Shown one piece after another: positions 1-8,556 of a stretch of 29,623 bases of DNA. A model generated the notes under the pieces. That model made no database searches. It had not been told where the DNA came from and was given only the letters and a program-made list of their open reading frames with translations. The stretch is from DATKZS01 sp035527835 [NCBI: bacterium] (GTDB lineage: Bacteria > RBG-13-61-14): positions 1 to 29,623 of the forward strand of contig DATKZS010000200.1 of NCBI GenBank assembly GCA_035527835.1. The letters are read 5' to 3'. The first letter of the stretch is position 1; every line of letters begins with the position of its first letter. A program made the position numbers and the translations under genes.

Positions 1-2
1 GT

Positions 3-143
3 GGGGCTTGGGGCGTGGGGCGTGGGGCTTGGGGCGTGGGGCTTGAGGGGTGAGGCGCGCTTTCATGGTTCTTCCTCAAGCCTCAAGCCCCAAGCCTCAA
101 GCCTTCTTCACTCTTCTTCCCCAAGCCCCAAGCCTCCCCCAAG
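3..143. repeat. Heptad-array inverted repeat at left edge
   Basis: Positions 3-58 are eight consecutive 7-base words (ggggctt, ggggcgt, ggggcgt, ggggctt, ggggcgt, ggggctt, gaggggt, gaggcgc). Positions 74-143 are ten 7-base words of the opposite strand sense (cctcaag, cctcaag, ccccaag, cctcaag and so on to ccccaag). The arms can fold on each other around a short spacer (59-73). The left arm may continue outside the window. There is no coding potential, and the function is unknown. Confidence 0.8.
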
Positions 144-189
144 CCAGCTGTGCTTGTAGGGCCGGGAAGGGTCTGGTAAATTAATAGAC

Positions 190-867
190 ATGATTATGAA
201 AAAAAGGTCCTGGCGGCGGACGGCGCTTTTGCTGTGCGTGATTTTGGCGGCGGGTTGCGCGAAGATCATCTCCCATCCGCTCCTGCTGCCGGAGGCTTCG
301 CTCCGGCCGGCGGACGCCATCGTGGTGCTGGGGTACGGGCCGCCGGTGGACAAGGCGGGCCAGCCGGTGGACGAGCTCGTCCGGCGGGTGGAGAAGGGCG
401 TGGAGCTGTTTCAGCAGGGCCTGGCGCCGGTGCTGATCATGACCGGGGGGAACACGTACCAGGACTACTACGAGTCGGCGGTGATGAAGGAGGCCGCGGT
501 GTCGCGGGGCGTGCCGGCGGATGCGGTGGTGGAGGAGCGGGAGGCCATGGACACGATCGGCAACGCGCGCTACTCGGCCGCGCTGGTGCGGGCGCGGGGC
601 GGCAAGGGCGCGATCATCGTGAGCTCGCCGTATCACCTGAAGCGCGCTAAAAAGCTCTTTGACGCGGCCGGGCTCGAGATCCAGACCGCGGCCTGCCGGG
701 TCCCGGACAGCGCGGCCTATGCGATCGCCTTTTCCATTTACGAGTATTGGGTGCGTCTCGACTACCTTTTCATTGACGAAGAGGCGCTGGTGCGGGGCGA
801 GCAGGGGGACGAGCACACCAGAAACATCAAAGGCCCGGTGCGGATGCGGACCGAGGCCACGCCGTGA
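190..867 (+). CDS. YdcF-like (DUF218) lipoprotein
   Basis: A 225-residue protein. Residues 1-23 are a lipoprotein signal: basic start, hydrophobic run, then lipobox LAAGC with the lipidated Cys at 23. From about residue 40 it matches the DUF218/YdcF fold: ADAIVVLGYG, then VLIMTGGNTYQD, then TIGNARYSAAL, and IIVSSPYHLKRAKKLF near the end of the domain. Family members such as SanA and YdcF are envelope-associated, and a nucleotide or cofactor substrate has been suggested but is not settled. ATG 190 has an alternative ATG at 196, and neither has a clear ribosome binding site. A weak promoter-like pair (TTGTAG 154-159, TAAATT 177-182) lies so close that a leaderless message is possible. The C-terminal 30 residues are charged and outside the domain. 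The family call is firm; the substrate is unknown. Confidence 0.85.
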   Translation: MIMKKRSWRRTALLLCVILAAGCAKIISHPLLLPEASLRPADAIVVLGYGPPVDKAGQPVDELVRRVEKGVELFQQGLAPVLIMTGGNTYQDYYESAVMKEAAVSRGVPADAVVEEREAMDTIGNARYSAALVRARGGKGAIIVSSPYHLKRAKKLFDAAGLEIQTAACRVPDSAAYAIAFSIYEYWVRLDYLFIDEEALVRGEQGDEHTRNIKGPVRMRTEATP

Positions 868-894
868 GGGCGGTGACGGCTTAGGAGGCCTGGA

Positions 895-1329
895 ATGAGG
901 GAAGGCAAAATAGTGATCGTGCACGTTGACGACTCGCGGACGGCGCGGGAGATGGTGCGGGAGGCCCTGACCGAGGCGGGCTACGAGGTGCACAGCGCGG
1001 AGGACGCGCAGGACCTGGAGCAGCGGCTGCTGGCCAATGACGAGTTCCGCGCGTCGGTGGACCTGTTCGTGCTGGACATGGAAATGCCCGACCTGATGGG
1101 AGCGCAGGTGGGCGCCATCATTGACGCCGTCTATGAGGACCTCACCCACATCCCCTTCATCATCTACTCGGGCAAGCAGAAGGAATGGGTGGAAAAGAAT
1201 TCGGCGGAAGTGGCCTCCATGTCGCCCGGCTTCCAGAAAAATTACAAGGGATACGTCTCCAAGGATGCGGGGGCGGAAAAAAAGCTCCTGGAGCTGATCG
1301 GGGAGATTGTGGGATCGAGGAAACAATAA
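895..1329 (+). CDS. Stand-alone response regulator receiver protein
   Basis: 144 residues forming one CheY-like receiver domain with no output domain. All key positions are visible: acidic pair D12/D13 (VHVDDSR), phosphoacceptor D61 in FVLDMEMP, the switch Ser S92 in FIIYSG, and conserved Lys K123 in GYVSKD. Between beta-4 and alpha-5 it has an insert (about residues 95-118, KQKEWVEKNSAEVASMSPGF) longer than in CheY. The start ATG has a strong ribosome site, AGGAGG at 883-888. It follows the YdcF-like gene by 27 bases, so the two are probably co-transcribed. No histidine kinase is in the window, so its partner is unknown. It probably acts by protein-protein contact in the cytoplasm. Confidence 0.9.
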   Translation: MREGKIVIVHVDDSRTAREMVREALTEAGYEVHSAEDAQDLEQRLLANDEFRASVDLFVLDMEMPDLMGAQVGAIIDAVYEDLTHIPFIIYSGKQKEWVEKNSAEVASMSPGFQKNYKGYVSKDAGAEKKLLELIGEIVGSRKQ

Positions 1330-1411
1330 GAGTTGCCGGTGTTGTTGCCGCGATTGCAGTTGTCCGTACCTTTCCAAATGCCGTGAGGCGGCGCCCTGAA
1401 ATAATGAAAAG

Positions 1412-1695
1412 ATTTTTGACAGGATTAACAGGATCACTAAGGGGAGCATGGTAGAATGGACATTGAAACAATAGAAAAAGGAAAAAAGTTTTGACGGGAT
1501 TGACAGGATAAACAGGATAACTGCCGGTTTCCCTTGGCGCCAATCCGACCGGAAGAGTGGTTCATTATTATTGAATCCCGTAAATCCTGTTAATCCTGTC
1601 CAATCTTCTTTGCTCCTCTTAATAACGGGATTTTCCGGAGCGAGTAGATGCTTATTTTCTTTCATCCTGTTCATCCTGTTAATCCCGTCAAAAAT
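1412..1695. repeat. Nested nonad-array inverted repeats
   Basis: The 402-base gap 1330-1731 holds no gene that I can support. It contains four short arrays built on a 9-base period around the word CAGGATTAA: arm A at 1412-1434 and arm B at 1489-1520 on the plus strand, arm C at 1573-1600 and arm D at 1661-1695 in the opposite sense. A pairs with D (22 of 24 bases by eye, including the TTTTTGAC end) and B pairs with C, giving one hairpin nested within another. Words related to CAGGATTAA are familiar as scattered extragenic repeats in environmental bacteria. Role is unknown; the structure could end or stabilise transcripts. Confidence 0.8.
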
Positions 1696-1731
1696 TATTT
1701 TCCGAGCGGCGATTAAAGTTAGGAGGCCGGA

Positions 1732-2910
1732 ATGAGCGCGCCTTTACATGGGATCAAGATCCTGGATTTCACGCGGCTGTTGCCGGGCCCGTTCGGGACC
1801 ATGGTGCTGGGCGACCTGGGGGCGGACGTGGTGCGGGTCGAGGCCCCCAATTTCCCGGACCTGCTGCGCATGATGCCGCCCATGGACGGCGACGTGTCGG
1901 CGGCGCACCGGGAGATGAACCGGAACAAGCGCTCCATCCTGCTCGACCTCAAGAACCCGGAGGGGGCGCGGGTGGTGAAGCGCCTGGTCAAGAATTTTGA
2001 CGTGGTGATGGAGCAGTTCCGGCCCGGGGTGATGGAGCGGCTGGGCGCGGGCTATGAGGCGCTGGCCGCCGAGAACCCGCGGCTGATCTACTGCTCGATC
2101 ACGGGCTACGGCCAGGACGGGCCGTACCGGGACCGGGCCGGGCACGACATCAACTACCTGGCGCTTTCCGGGGTCATGTCGTACCTGGGCCGCAAGGACT
2201 CCGGGCCGCTGCCTCTTGGCATCCAGGTCGCGGACCAGTGCGCGGGCGGGCTGAACGCGGTGGTCGCGGTGCTGGCGGCGCTCATCAGCCGCGAGCGGAC
2301 CGGGCAGGGGCAGTACCTTGACATCAGCATGACCGACGGCGCCGTGCATCTTGGCTGCCTCGAGCTCATGAACTGTTTGAGCGCAGGCCGGCAGGCCACG
2401 CGCGAGAGCACGGTGCTGAACGGCGGCAGCTATTACGATTTTTACGAGACCGCCGACGGCGGCCACATGTCGGTGGGCAGCCTGGAGCCGCAGTTCTTCA
2501 AGGCCCTGTGCCAGGCGCTGGGGCGGGACGACCTGATCTCTTTCCACATGGCCATGGGCGAGCGCGGCAACAAGCTCAAGGACGAGCTCGGCAAGGAGTT
2601 CAAGAAGCGGACGCGCCAGGAGTGGGAGGAAATTTTCGCGAAGACGGACGCGTGCGTGGAGCCGGTGCTCTCGATCCAGGAGGCCGCGGAGCACCCGGTG
2701 ACCAGGGCGCGGAACATGGTGGTGGAGGTCGAGCGCGGCGACGGCACGCTCCAGCGGCAGACGGGGAGCCCGTACAAGTTTTCCCGGACCGCGTGCGAGT
2801 ATCGCTTCGCGGGCGTGTCCCCGGGCCGGCACACCGCCCTGGTGCTCAAGGAGGCCGGGTTCACCGAGGCCGAGATCCAGGACTTGAAGTCCAAGAGCGT
2901 GGTTAAATGA
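1732..2910 (+). CDS. CaiB/BaiF CoA transferase family, AMACR-like
   Basis: 392 residues, typical for family III CoA transferases and alpha-methylacyl-CoA racemases. The start IKILDFTRLLPGPFGTMVLGD and the region GHDINYLALSG are characteristic of the racemase branch. H138 (in GHDINY) and D168 (in VADQ) are 30 residues apart, the same spacing as the catalytic His/Asp pair of mycobacterial MCR (H126/D156). The motif GQGQYLDISMTDGA follows. This favours epimerisation of 2-methyl-branched acyl-CoA over CoA transfer, though other family members cannot be excluded. It acts in cytosolic branched lipid breakdown or remodelling. The ribosome site is AGGAGG 1721-1726. It stands alone between two hairpin elements, so it is probably a single-gene transcript. 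Confidence 0.88.
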   Translation: MSAPLHGIKILDFTRLLPGPFGTMVLGDLGADVVRVEAPNFPDLLRMMPPMDGDVSAAHREMNRNKRSILLDLKNPEGARVVKRLVKNFDVVMEQFRPGVMERLGAGYEALAAENPRLIYCSITGYGQDGPYRDRAGHDINYLALSGVMSYLGRKDSGPLPLGIQVADQCAGGLNAVVAVLAALISRERTGQGQYLDISMTDGAVHLGCLELMNCLSAGRQATRESTVLNGGSYYDFYETADGGHMSVGSLEPQFFKALCQALGRDDLISFHMAMGERGNKLKDELGKEFKKRTRQEWEEIFAKTDACVEPVLSIQEAAEHPVTRARNMVVEVERGDGTLQRQTGSPYKFSRTACEYRFAGVSPGRHTALVLKEAGFTEAEIQDLKSKSVVK

Positions 2911-2960
2911 CGCGATGGCCAAATTACGTAGCAGCGGTTTCATAATCCTACCAAAATTTT

Positions 2961-3036
2961 TTAACAAGGATATTCAGGATGTTCAGGATTCAAAAAAACC
3001 GGAAATCATCCTGGGAATCCTGAATATCCTTGTTAA
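2961..3036. repeat. Perfect 20-base inverted repeat, nonad type
   Basis: Bases 2961-2980 and 3017-3036 are exact reverse complements (20 of 20). The match continues inward through 2981-2989 and 3008-3016 with two mismatches. The left arm reads as 9-base words ending in GGAT (aacaaggat, attcaggat, gttcaggat). It lies between the CoA transferase stop and the MscS gene and could serve as a terminator-like structure, but no T-run follows directly. Confidence 0.85.
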
Positions 3037-3068
3037 TACTCTTTTCATCTGAGATGGTTGTCCTGGTT

Positions 3069-5642
3069 ATGAAACCAGTTCTAAATAATCAGCGCCGCCG
3101 CAGGGTCAGGTATACAGGGGCGTGGACCGCCTCTGCCGGGCCGCCCATCCTCCGATTCTTGCTGCTGTTCCTTCTTCTCTTATTTCCATTATCCTCCACG
3201 TTCGCGCAGAATTCCGCACCGGCGCCGCCGGCCGCCCCTCCCGCCCCTCAGGCCGGCGGCACCGCGGCCGCGCCGGAGCTGCCTTCGGGCGTGATCGGTC
3301 TTTCCACGCTGTTTGACGAGGCGGACAAGGACGAGCGCGAGGCCGGCCTGTTGTTGCAGCAGGTCACGGCGGCGGCCCCGGAGATCGGGGACACGGCGGC
3401 GCTGAACGGCCGGGTGGCGCGCTCGCGCGAGATCATCCAGCGGGAGGACGCGCAGAACCTCCTGAACCTGGACCAGCTCGACCAGTGGGTCGCGGAATGG
3501 CAGCGGAACCTGGACGACATTGATAAGCAGTCCAAAGACCTGGGAACGCGGATCTCCGCCATCCAGGACGCGCGGGCCGGCCTTTTGGCCACCCGCCTTA
3601 AATGGCAGAAGACGCTCGAATCCTACCAGGCCGCGGGCTACACCGGCGCTCCGCTCGACCGGGTCCGCGCCGTCCTCGCCGCGCTGGACAAGGGCCGCGC
3701 CGGCCTCGACTCCAACATCTCGCCGCTGCTCAAGGCCCAGGAGATTTTGAGCCGCGAGCGCACCGTGGTCCAGGCCCATCTCGATTTCATGAACCAGACC
3801 AGGCTGGCCATCGCCGGATCGCGCTGGCAGAAAGAAAGCCCGTCAATATTCGAGTCCCGTTTCTACAATCAGCTCGCTCAGGTGAGCGGGGCCGCGCTTT
3901 TGGGAAAATGGGGAGGATACGTCGGCGAGGCCCGCGAGTATTTTATCACGGTGTCCGTCCGGATTTTCATCGAGGCCGCGGTATTGCTGGCCGCGTGGCT
4001 GTGGCTCCGGATCATGCTCATCAAGATGCGGCGGAAGCTGGAGGACACGCCGGAGACGGGCCCGGAGCTTTTGCCGCCGTTCGAGCACCCGTTCTCGATC
4101 GCGCTCCTGCTGATCTCGCTGCCTCTGCCGCTGCTGCACCCGAACGCTCCGCTGCTGGCCAAGGACCTGTTCACGCTGATGCTGGTGTTCCCGGTGTTGA
4201 TCCTGCTCACTCACCTCATCTCCGAGCAGCGGCTCCGGCGCTTCATCGTGGGCATGGGCGGCGTGAGCGTGATCGGGCTCACGCAGGGAGTGGTCACCGG
4301 ATTTGCGCCGCTGGACCGCGTGGTGTTCATGGGCCAGGCGGCGTTCGGGATCGGCGTGGTGCTGGTGTCGCTCACGCCCTACCGGCTGATCGGCCGGGAC
4401 AACGGGAACTCGAAGCTCAAACGCTGGCTCCGGGCGGCGGAGCTTCTCCTGCTCGTCCTGCTCGGGCTCGTGCTTCTCGGCCAGGCCCTGGGCTACAACC
4501 GCGCCAGCCTGTACCTCGGCCAGGGCACCTTCCGCACCGTCTATATCACCTTGTTCATCGCGGCCACCTACCGGCTGTTCCGGTCGCTGTTCGTGATCGT
4601 CATTTTCACGCGGCGCCTTGCGGCGCTCAAGAGTTTGAAGGACCACTCCGCGAAGATCATCGGCGCGTGGGAGCGGCTGATCTCGCTGCTTTCGCTGGCC
4701 GTATGGGTCTACATGCTGGCGCTGATCTGGGGCCTGGACCGGCCTCTCCTGGCCTATGCGCTCAAGGCCTGGGGCCTGGGCTTCACGCTGGGGCCGAACC
4801 GGCTGACGCTGGGCATGGCCGTGGGATCGGCGCTGGCGATCTACCTCTCCATCAAGGCCTCGCGCCTGCTCACCTTTTTCCTGGACACCGAGGTGTACCC
4901 GCGCTCGGCCATGGAGCCCGGATTCAAGGAGGCGATCAACCAGGGCCTGCGCTACTCGCTGGTGTTTATCGGCTTCGTGGCCGCCCTGTCCATCCTCGGC
5001 GTCAAACTCTCGAGCCTGGCGCTGGTCGCGGGAGCGCTGGGCGTGGGCATCGGCTTCGGCTTGCAGAACATCGTCAACAATTTCCTCTCCGGCCTCATCA
5101 TGCTGGTGGAGCGCCCGATCAAGATCGGAGACGTGCTGGAGATCGAAGGGGTGTGGGGCACCGTGAAACACATCGGGATCCGGGCCACCCTGATCGAGAC
5201 CTGGGACCAGTCCGAGCTCATCGTCCCCAACGGCGACCTGCTCTGGAGCAAGCTCACCAACTGGACCCACACCACCGGGCTTAACAGAGTCGTCATCACG
5301 GTCGGCGTCTCCTACGGCTCCGACCCGGAAACCGTCCTCACCATCCTGGAACAGACCGCGCGCGCGCATCCCGAGGTGTTGACCTTCCCCAAGCCGGCCG
5401 CGCTCTTCACCGGATATGGAGAATCGTCGCTCGACTTCGAGCTGCGCGCCTACCTGCCGTCAATTGATCTCAGGCTCCGAGTGGCATCGGAAATTCGGGT
5501 CGCCATTTTCAAGGCGTTCAAGGAGGCCGGGATCGAGATCCCGTTCCCGCAGCGGGACGTCTGGATCCGGAAGATCGAGGCCAAGGCCCCCGACGCCCCG
5601 CCGGGAAGCGGTTCTGGAATGAAGCGGGAGAAAAACACATGA
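3069..5642 (+). CDS. Large MscS-family mechanosensitive channel
   Basis: 857 residues from ATG 3069. Earlier in-frame starts at 3030 (TTG, inside the hairpin arm) and 3054 are possible; 3069 is preferred because the basic stretch KPVLNNQRRRRVR then leads into a signal peptide ending near FPLSSTFAQ. The order is: Pro/Ala-rich linker, a long Gln/Asp/Leu-rich periplasmic helical region (about 65-280), several membrane helices (about 285-640), then the MscS core. The pore helix is SLALVAGALGVGIGFGLQN, followed by NNFLSGLIMLVERPIKIGD, and the beta domain has LIVPNGDLLWSKLTNWT. The size and added helices resemble the MscK/MscM (YbiO, YjeP) type rather than small MscS. It should release solutes from the inner membrane under hypo-osmotic stress. 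Confidence 0.92.
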   Translation: MKPVLNNQRRRRVRYTGAWTASAGPPILRFLLLFLLLLFPLSSTFAQNSAPAPPAAPPAPQAGGTAAAPELPSGVIGLSTLFDEADKDEREAGLLLQQVTAAAPEIGDTAALNGRVARSREIIQREDAQNLLNLDQLDQWVAEWQRNLDDIDKQSKDLGTRISAIQDARAGLLATRLKWQKTLESYQAAGYTGAPLDRVRAVLAALDKGRAGLDSNISPLLKAQEILSRERTVVQAHLDFMNQTRLAIAGSRWQKESPSIFESRFYNQLAQVSGAALLGKWGGYVGEAREYFITVSVRIFIEAAVLLAAWLWLRIMLIKMRRKLEDTPETGPELLPPFEHPFSIALLLISLPLPLLHPNAPLLAKDLFTLMLVFPVLILLTHLISEQRLRRFIVGMGGVSVIGLTQGVVTGFAPLDRVVFMGQAAFGIGVVLVSLTPYRLIGRDNGNSKLKRWLRAAELLLLVLLGLVLLGQALGYNRASLYLGQGTFRTVYITLFIAATYRLFRSLFVIVIFTRRLAALKSLKDHSAKIIGAWERLISLLSLAVWVYMLALIWGLDRPLLAYALKAWGLGFTLGPNRLTLGMAVGSALAIYLSIKASRLLTFFLDTEVYPRSAMEPGFKEAINQGLRYSLVFIGFVAALSILGVKLSSLALVAGALGVGIGFGLQNIVNNFLSGLIMLVERPIKIGDVLEIEGVWGTVKHIGIRATLIETWDQSELIVPNGDLLWSKLTNWTHTTGLNRVVITVGVSYGSDPETVLTILEQTARAHPEVLTFPKPAALFTGYGESSLDFELRAYLPSIDLRLRVASEIRVAIFKAFKEAGIEIPFPQRDVWIRKIEAKAPDAPPGSGSGMKREKNT

Positions 5643-5687
5643 ATCGCGCGGCGATCTGGTATCATCATAAACGAGGGGGAGGACCGG

Positions 5688-6752
5688 ATGTCCAAGGAAT
5701 GTCCCAAGTGCCGGCGGCCCAATAGCGACAAGGCGCTGCGGTGCATCTATTGCGCGGCCGTGTTCCCGGAAACCACCGGGCCCGAAGTAAAGGCCCCGGC
5801 CGCGGGCGAGGCGTCCCCGAAGCCGGCGCCGCCCGCCGACGTCTTTCTGGTGATCCTGTCGCCGCGCCAGAAAATTCCCGCGGCCATGTTCAAGGGCGTG
5901 AGCGCGGAGCTGAACCTCGACCCCTTCACCACGCGGCAGAAGCTGAAATCTCCGGCGCCGTGGACGGCCCGGACCTGCCACGACGCGGCCCCGGCCCAGG
6001 AGCTGGTCCGCAGGCTCGCCGCGCTCGGAGTTGACGCCTACGTGGCCAAGCAGAGCGGCATCGAACGCCTCCTCGGCCGAATCCAGGCCCTGGGCATCAA
6101 GACCATGGCCGACGACGAGACCGTCTTCCTGGACGCGCTGGGCGCGCCCACCGCCGTCAGACACGACGACGTTTTCCTGGTGGTCCGGGGCCGGGTCCGG
6201 GAGAAGGCGGAGCGCGATCTTTCCCTGGACGAGGACGCGCCGGCGGTGAAGCTGGGCAAGCTCGCGGTGGGGGCCCAGTCCGGGGGCGGCGAGAAAAGCC
6301 CGATCCGGGAGGCCATCGAGAACTTCCAGGTCCGCCCCCGCCCCGGCCTCCTGCGCTGGACCCTCAAGGGCCATAACATCGAGATCGCGGACATCTACAG
6401 AAAGAGCACGCCGCGCTCCGTCCGGATCGTCGAGTCGGAGTTCGATTATTCCGGACTGGGGCCGGAGATGACCGCATCCGGGCTCCTCAACTTCAACCAG
6501 ATCATCGCCCACATCATCTCCGGCGATCCGGCGCCGCCGGTGGACCTGAGCTTCAACGTGGTCGGCTACTCGATGTCCGAGGTGCCCAAGCAGGACAAGG
6601 TCCGCTCCGAGCTGGAGGCCGCCTTCGGGACCAGCGAGAGCGCGAAAAAGCTCTACGACAACCGCGCCGTGTTCGACGGCCACTCCGCCCGCGTCTACCT
6701 CCATTACCTCCGCGAAAGCCGGAAGCCGGCGTCCGAAGAAAAAAAAGATTGA
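5688..6752 (+). CDS. Zinc-ribbon protein of unknown function
   Basis: 354 residues. The N-terminus holds a zinc ribbon: C5-x2-C8 and C19-x2-C22 (ECPKCRRP, RCIYCAAVF). After an Ala/Pro linker comes a domain starting VFLVILSPRQKIPAAMFKG and running to about residue 125 (GVDAYVAKQSGIERLLGRI), which alternates strand- and helix-like segments. A second domain from about 150 includes FLVVRGRVREKAE, LRWTLKGHNIEIADIY and a helical end with HSARVYLHYLRE. I do not recognise either domain. No signal peptide or membrane helix is seen, so it is probably cytosolic. The ribosome site is GGGGGAGGA just upstream of ATG 5688. It follows the MscS gene by 45 bases. Confidence 0.75.
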   Translation: MSKECPKCRRPNSDKALRCIYCAAVFPETTGPEVKAPAAGEASPKPAPPADVFLVILSPRQKIPAAMFKGVSAELNLDPFTTRQKLKSPAPWTARTCHDAAPAQELVRRLAALGVDAYVAKQSGIERLLGRIQALGIKTMADDETVFLDALGAPTAVRHDDVFLVVRGRVREKAERDLSLDEDAPAVKLGKLAVGAQSGGGEKSPIREAIENFQVRPRPGLLRWTLKGHNIEIADIYRKSTPRSVRIVESEFDYSGLGPEMTASGLLNFNQIIAHIISGDPAPPVDLSFNVVGYSMSEVPKQDKVRSELEAAFGTSESAKKLYDNRAVFDGHSARVYLHYLRESRKPASEEKKD

Positions 6753-6779
6753 ACCGCCAAGACACCAAGGGCACAAAGT
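6753..6779. repeat. Half nonad array
   Basis: Directly after the stop codon are three 9-base words, accgccaag, acaccaagg and gcacaaagt. No opposing arm is present in the following 56 bases. The remainder of the gap to 6835 holds only a short GC-rich palindrome around gccgggccggcggcc. Confidence 0.55.
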
Positions 6780-6835
6780 AAATCGAAAATATTTGCCGGG
6801 CCGGCGGCCGTTGCGCGTGGACCGCGGAGCGGGCG

Positions 6836-7822
6836 TTATTTTTCGGTTTCCCTGGCCAGCGACTCGATCTCGCGGGTGGCCAGGGGCATGAAGATGATCC
6901 CGAAGAGGGCGCGGGTAATGAGGCGGACGGCGGGGATGAAGACGGTGAGGGCCACGATGTCGGCGTGGGCGCCGTAGGGTGCGAAGAACGCGGCCCAGGC
7001 GGCGGTGGTGGTCCCGAAGCCGCCGAAGGCGATGGGCAGGGCGGAGAGGAGCGCGGCCAGGGGTATCCAGATCATGAAGTAGATAAGCGGCACCTCGAGG
7101 CGGAAGGCGCGGGCGCAAAGGTACATCCCGAAAAAATTGACGAGGATGGGCGGAAGGGTGTAGGCCAGGCCCTTGACCCACTGCGTGGGACCCATGATGC
7201 GGAAGGCCGTCCAGAACTCGGCGTTGGAATCAAGGGGCAGCCGCTTCATGACTAGCCCGCCGCCCTTGAGCCAATAGAGCGACCACTCGGCGATGATGAG
7301 AAGCGACGCGGCCAGCACGGGCAGGATGAGGCCGAGGTCCATTTTCGCCGTGACCGCCGGCGGGAAGCAAAGCCCGCCCGCGATCAGCAGCGTGAAGAAG
7401 ATGACCACGCCGAACACGGCCATGTCCAGCCGCCACAGCAACAGGCCCGCCTGGGCCCGGGACGAGATGCCGGTCTTTTTGAGGAAGTAGAGGAACACGC
7501 CGCCCGTGGAAAACGCGATGTTGACCATGTTGAGCAGATACGCCGCGGCCTTGATCACCAGGTAGCTCTTAAACGGCACCGGCCGGCCGCACCAGGCAAA
7601 CGACCGGACGGTGAAGAGGGCGTCGGTGATCCAGAACACGAACAGGGGGACGGCCGCGCCGAGGACGGCCAGGGTGAGGTCGGCGCCGCGCGCGGCGCGG
7701 CGCAGCTCCTCATAGGAAATCCCGTACAGCGCCCAATAAAGGATGAGCGCGGAGACCAGCACGGTGGCCGCGCGGAAGCCCCACCGGGCCAGAAGGGACC
7801 GCGGCGGGCGCTCAGCGGCCAC
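6836..7822 (-). CDS. LPG-synthase TM-region (flippase-like) membrane protein
   Basis: 328 residues with about eight hydrophobic helices and no large soluble domain. It matches the membrane part of lysylphosphatidylglycerol synthases (LPG_synthase_TM / UPF0104): an opening helix ATVLVSALILYWALYG, then YLVIKAAAYLLNMVNIAFSTGGV, and a late LSALPIAFGGFGTTTAAW glycine-rich segment. Stand-alone members occur widely, and lipid or glycolipid translocation is suspected. The start is a GTG at 7822, because an in-frame stop lies just upstream. It follows the phosphodiesterase gene by about 40 bases, so the two probably share a transcript. The substrate cannot be read from the sequence. Confidence 0.82.
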   Translation of the reverse strand: MAAERPPRSLLARWGFRAATVLVSALILYWALYGISYEELRRAARGADLTLAVLGAAVPLFVFWITDALFTVRSFAWCGRPVPFKSYLVIKAAAYLLNMVNIAFSTGGVFLYFLKKTGISSRAQAGLLLWRLDMAVFGVVIFFTLLIAGGLCFPPAVTAKMDLGLILPVLAASLLIIAEWSLYWLKGGGLVMKRLPLDSNAEFWTAFRIMGPTQWVKGLAYTLPPILVNFFGMYLCARAFRLEVPLIYFMIWIPLAALLSALPIAFGGFGTTTAAWAAFFAPYGAHADIVALTVFIPAVRLITRALFGIIFMPLATREIESLARETEK

Positions 7823-7861
7823 GGCGGGCCTTCAATCCGGAGCCTGCGTCCATTGCCGCCC

Positions 7862-8350
7862 CTAGGCGAGCTCGGCCACGGTGACGGCCATGGTGTCGAG
7901 GTCGCAGATCATGGCGGTGGCGCGATTGCGCAGATAGCCGCAGCATTCGCCGGGATTGACGATCAGGGCGTCCGCCCTTCGGCGCTCGTCCAGGTCGTGG
8001 GTATGGCCGGAGACGATGAGGTCGAAGTGCCCGGAATCCGCGAGCGCGTCCAGGAACACGGGCTCGTGCATGAGCGCTATCTTCCTGGGGCCGAGCTCGA
8101 GGGCCAGCGGGCCCTTCTTGATCTCGCCCAGGCCGTGGGCCACCTTGATCAGGAACAGCCACTCGCCGTCATTGTTGCCGAAGACCGCCGTGAACGGGAT
8201 CTTGAATTCCTTGAACAGCAGGAACACGAAGGGCGAGCAGACGTCGCCGGCATGGAGGACGTGGGTGACCCCGGCGACGCGGAAGCGCTCGAGGGCGGCG
8301 CGGGTCCGCGGCAGGTGGTCGTGGGTGTCCGCGATGATTCCGATTTTCAT
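7862..8350 (-). CDS. YfcE/MJ0936-family metallophosphodiesterase
   Basis: 162 residues from ATG 8350. A longer reading to 8386 adds 12 residues before the conserved start MKIGIIADTHDH, so the shorter form with GGGGA ahead of it is preferred. Calcineurin-like metal ligands are visible in order: D8 and H10 (ADTHDH), GD in LHAGDVCSP, GNNDGEW, HEP in LMHEPVF, and the terminal GHTHDL. NPGECCGYLRNRA near the end is typical of the YfcE branch (usually NPGS). The family hydrolyses phosphodiesters with Mn or Ni; the natural substrate is generally unknown. It is first in a leftward pair with the flippase-like gene. Confidence 0.9.
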   Translation of the reverse strand: MKIGIIADTHDHLPRTRAALERFRVAGVTHVLHAGDVCSPFVFLLFKEFKIPFTAVFGNNDGEWLFLIKVAHGLGEIKKGPLALELGPRKIALMHEPVFLDALADSGHFDLIVSGHTHDLDERRRADALIVNPGECCGYLRNRATAMICDLDTMAVTVAELA

Positions 8351-8556
8351 GTCGTTTCCCCGGGGATCCATGCGGCCTCTGACCAACGGCGCCCGGCCCC
8401 GGACCGCGCGCCTGATCCAAGTTTACCAACAACCCCGCCGTCCGTACAAATCTCCGATGGTTCCAGGGGAGCTCTAAACAATTTTTCGCGCCGCGAGGCG
8501 GCTTGCTTCCTTGGTGATTCCGCCGAAATATGATAACCTGTTGATAATAACGGCGG

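Noticed and set aside
3-143. CRISPR array
   Set aside because: Units are 7 bases without spacers, and the two arms are inverted; no cas gene is present.
181-1674. Long minus-strand frame of 497 codons across the first two genes
   Set aside because: It overlaps two well-supported plus-strand genes, is His/Arg/Leu-rich without any domain, and is a GC-driven shadow.
1412-1695. Insertion sequence remnant
   Set aside because: No transposase fragment or target duplication; the arms are short-period arrays rather than IS ends.
3843-5369. Minus-strand 508-codon frame inside the MscS gene
   Set aside because: Composition is typical of an antisense frame in high-GC DNA, and the MscS motifs are on the other strand.
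8483-8505. Terminator hairpin GCCGC-GAG-GCGGC upstream of the tRNA
   Set aside because: A five-base stem without a T-run on either strand in the right position is too weak to call.
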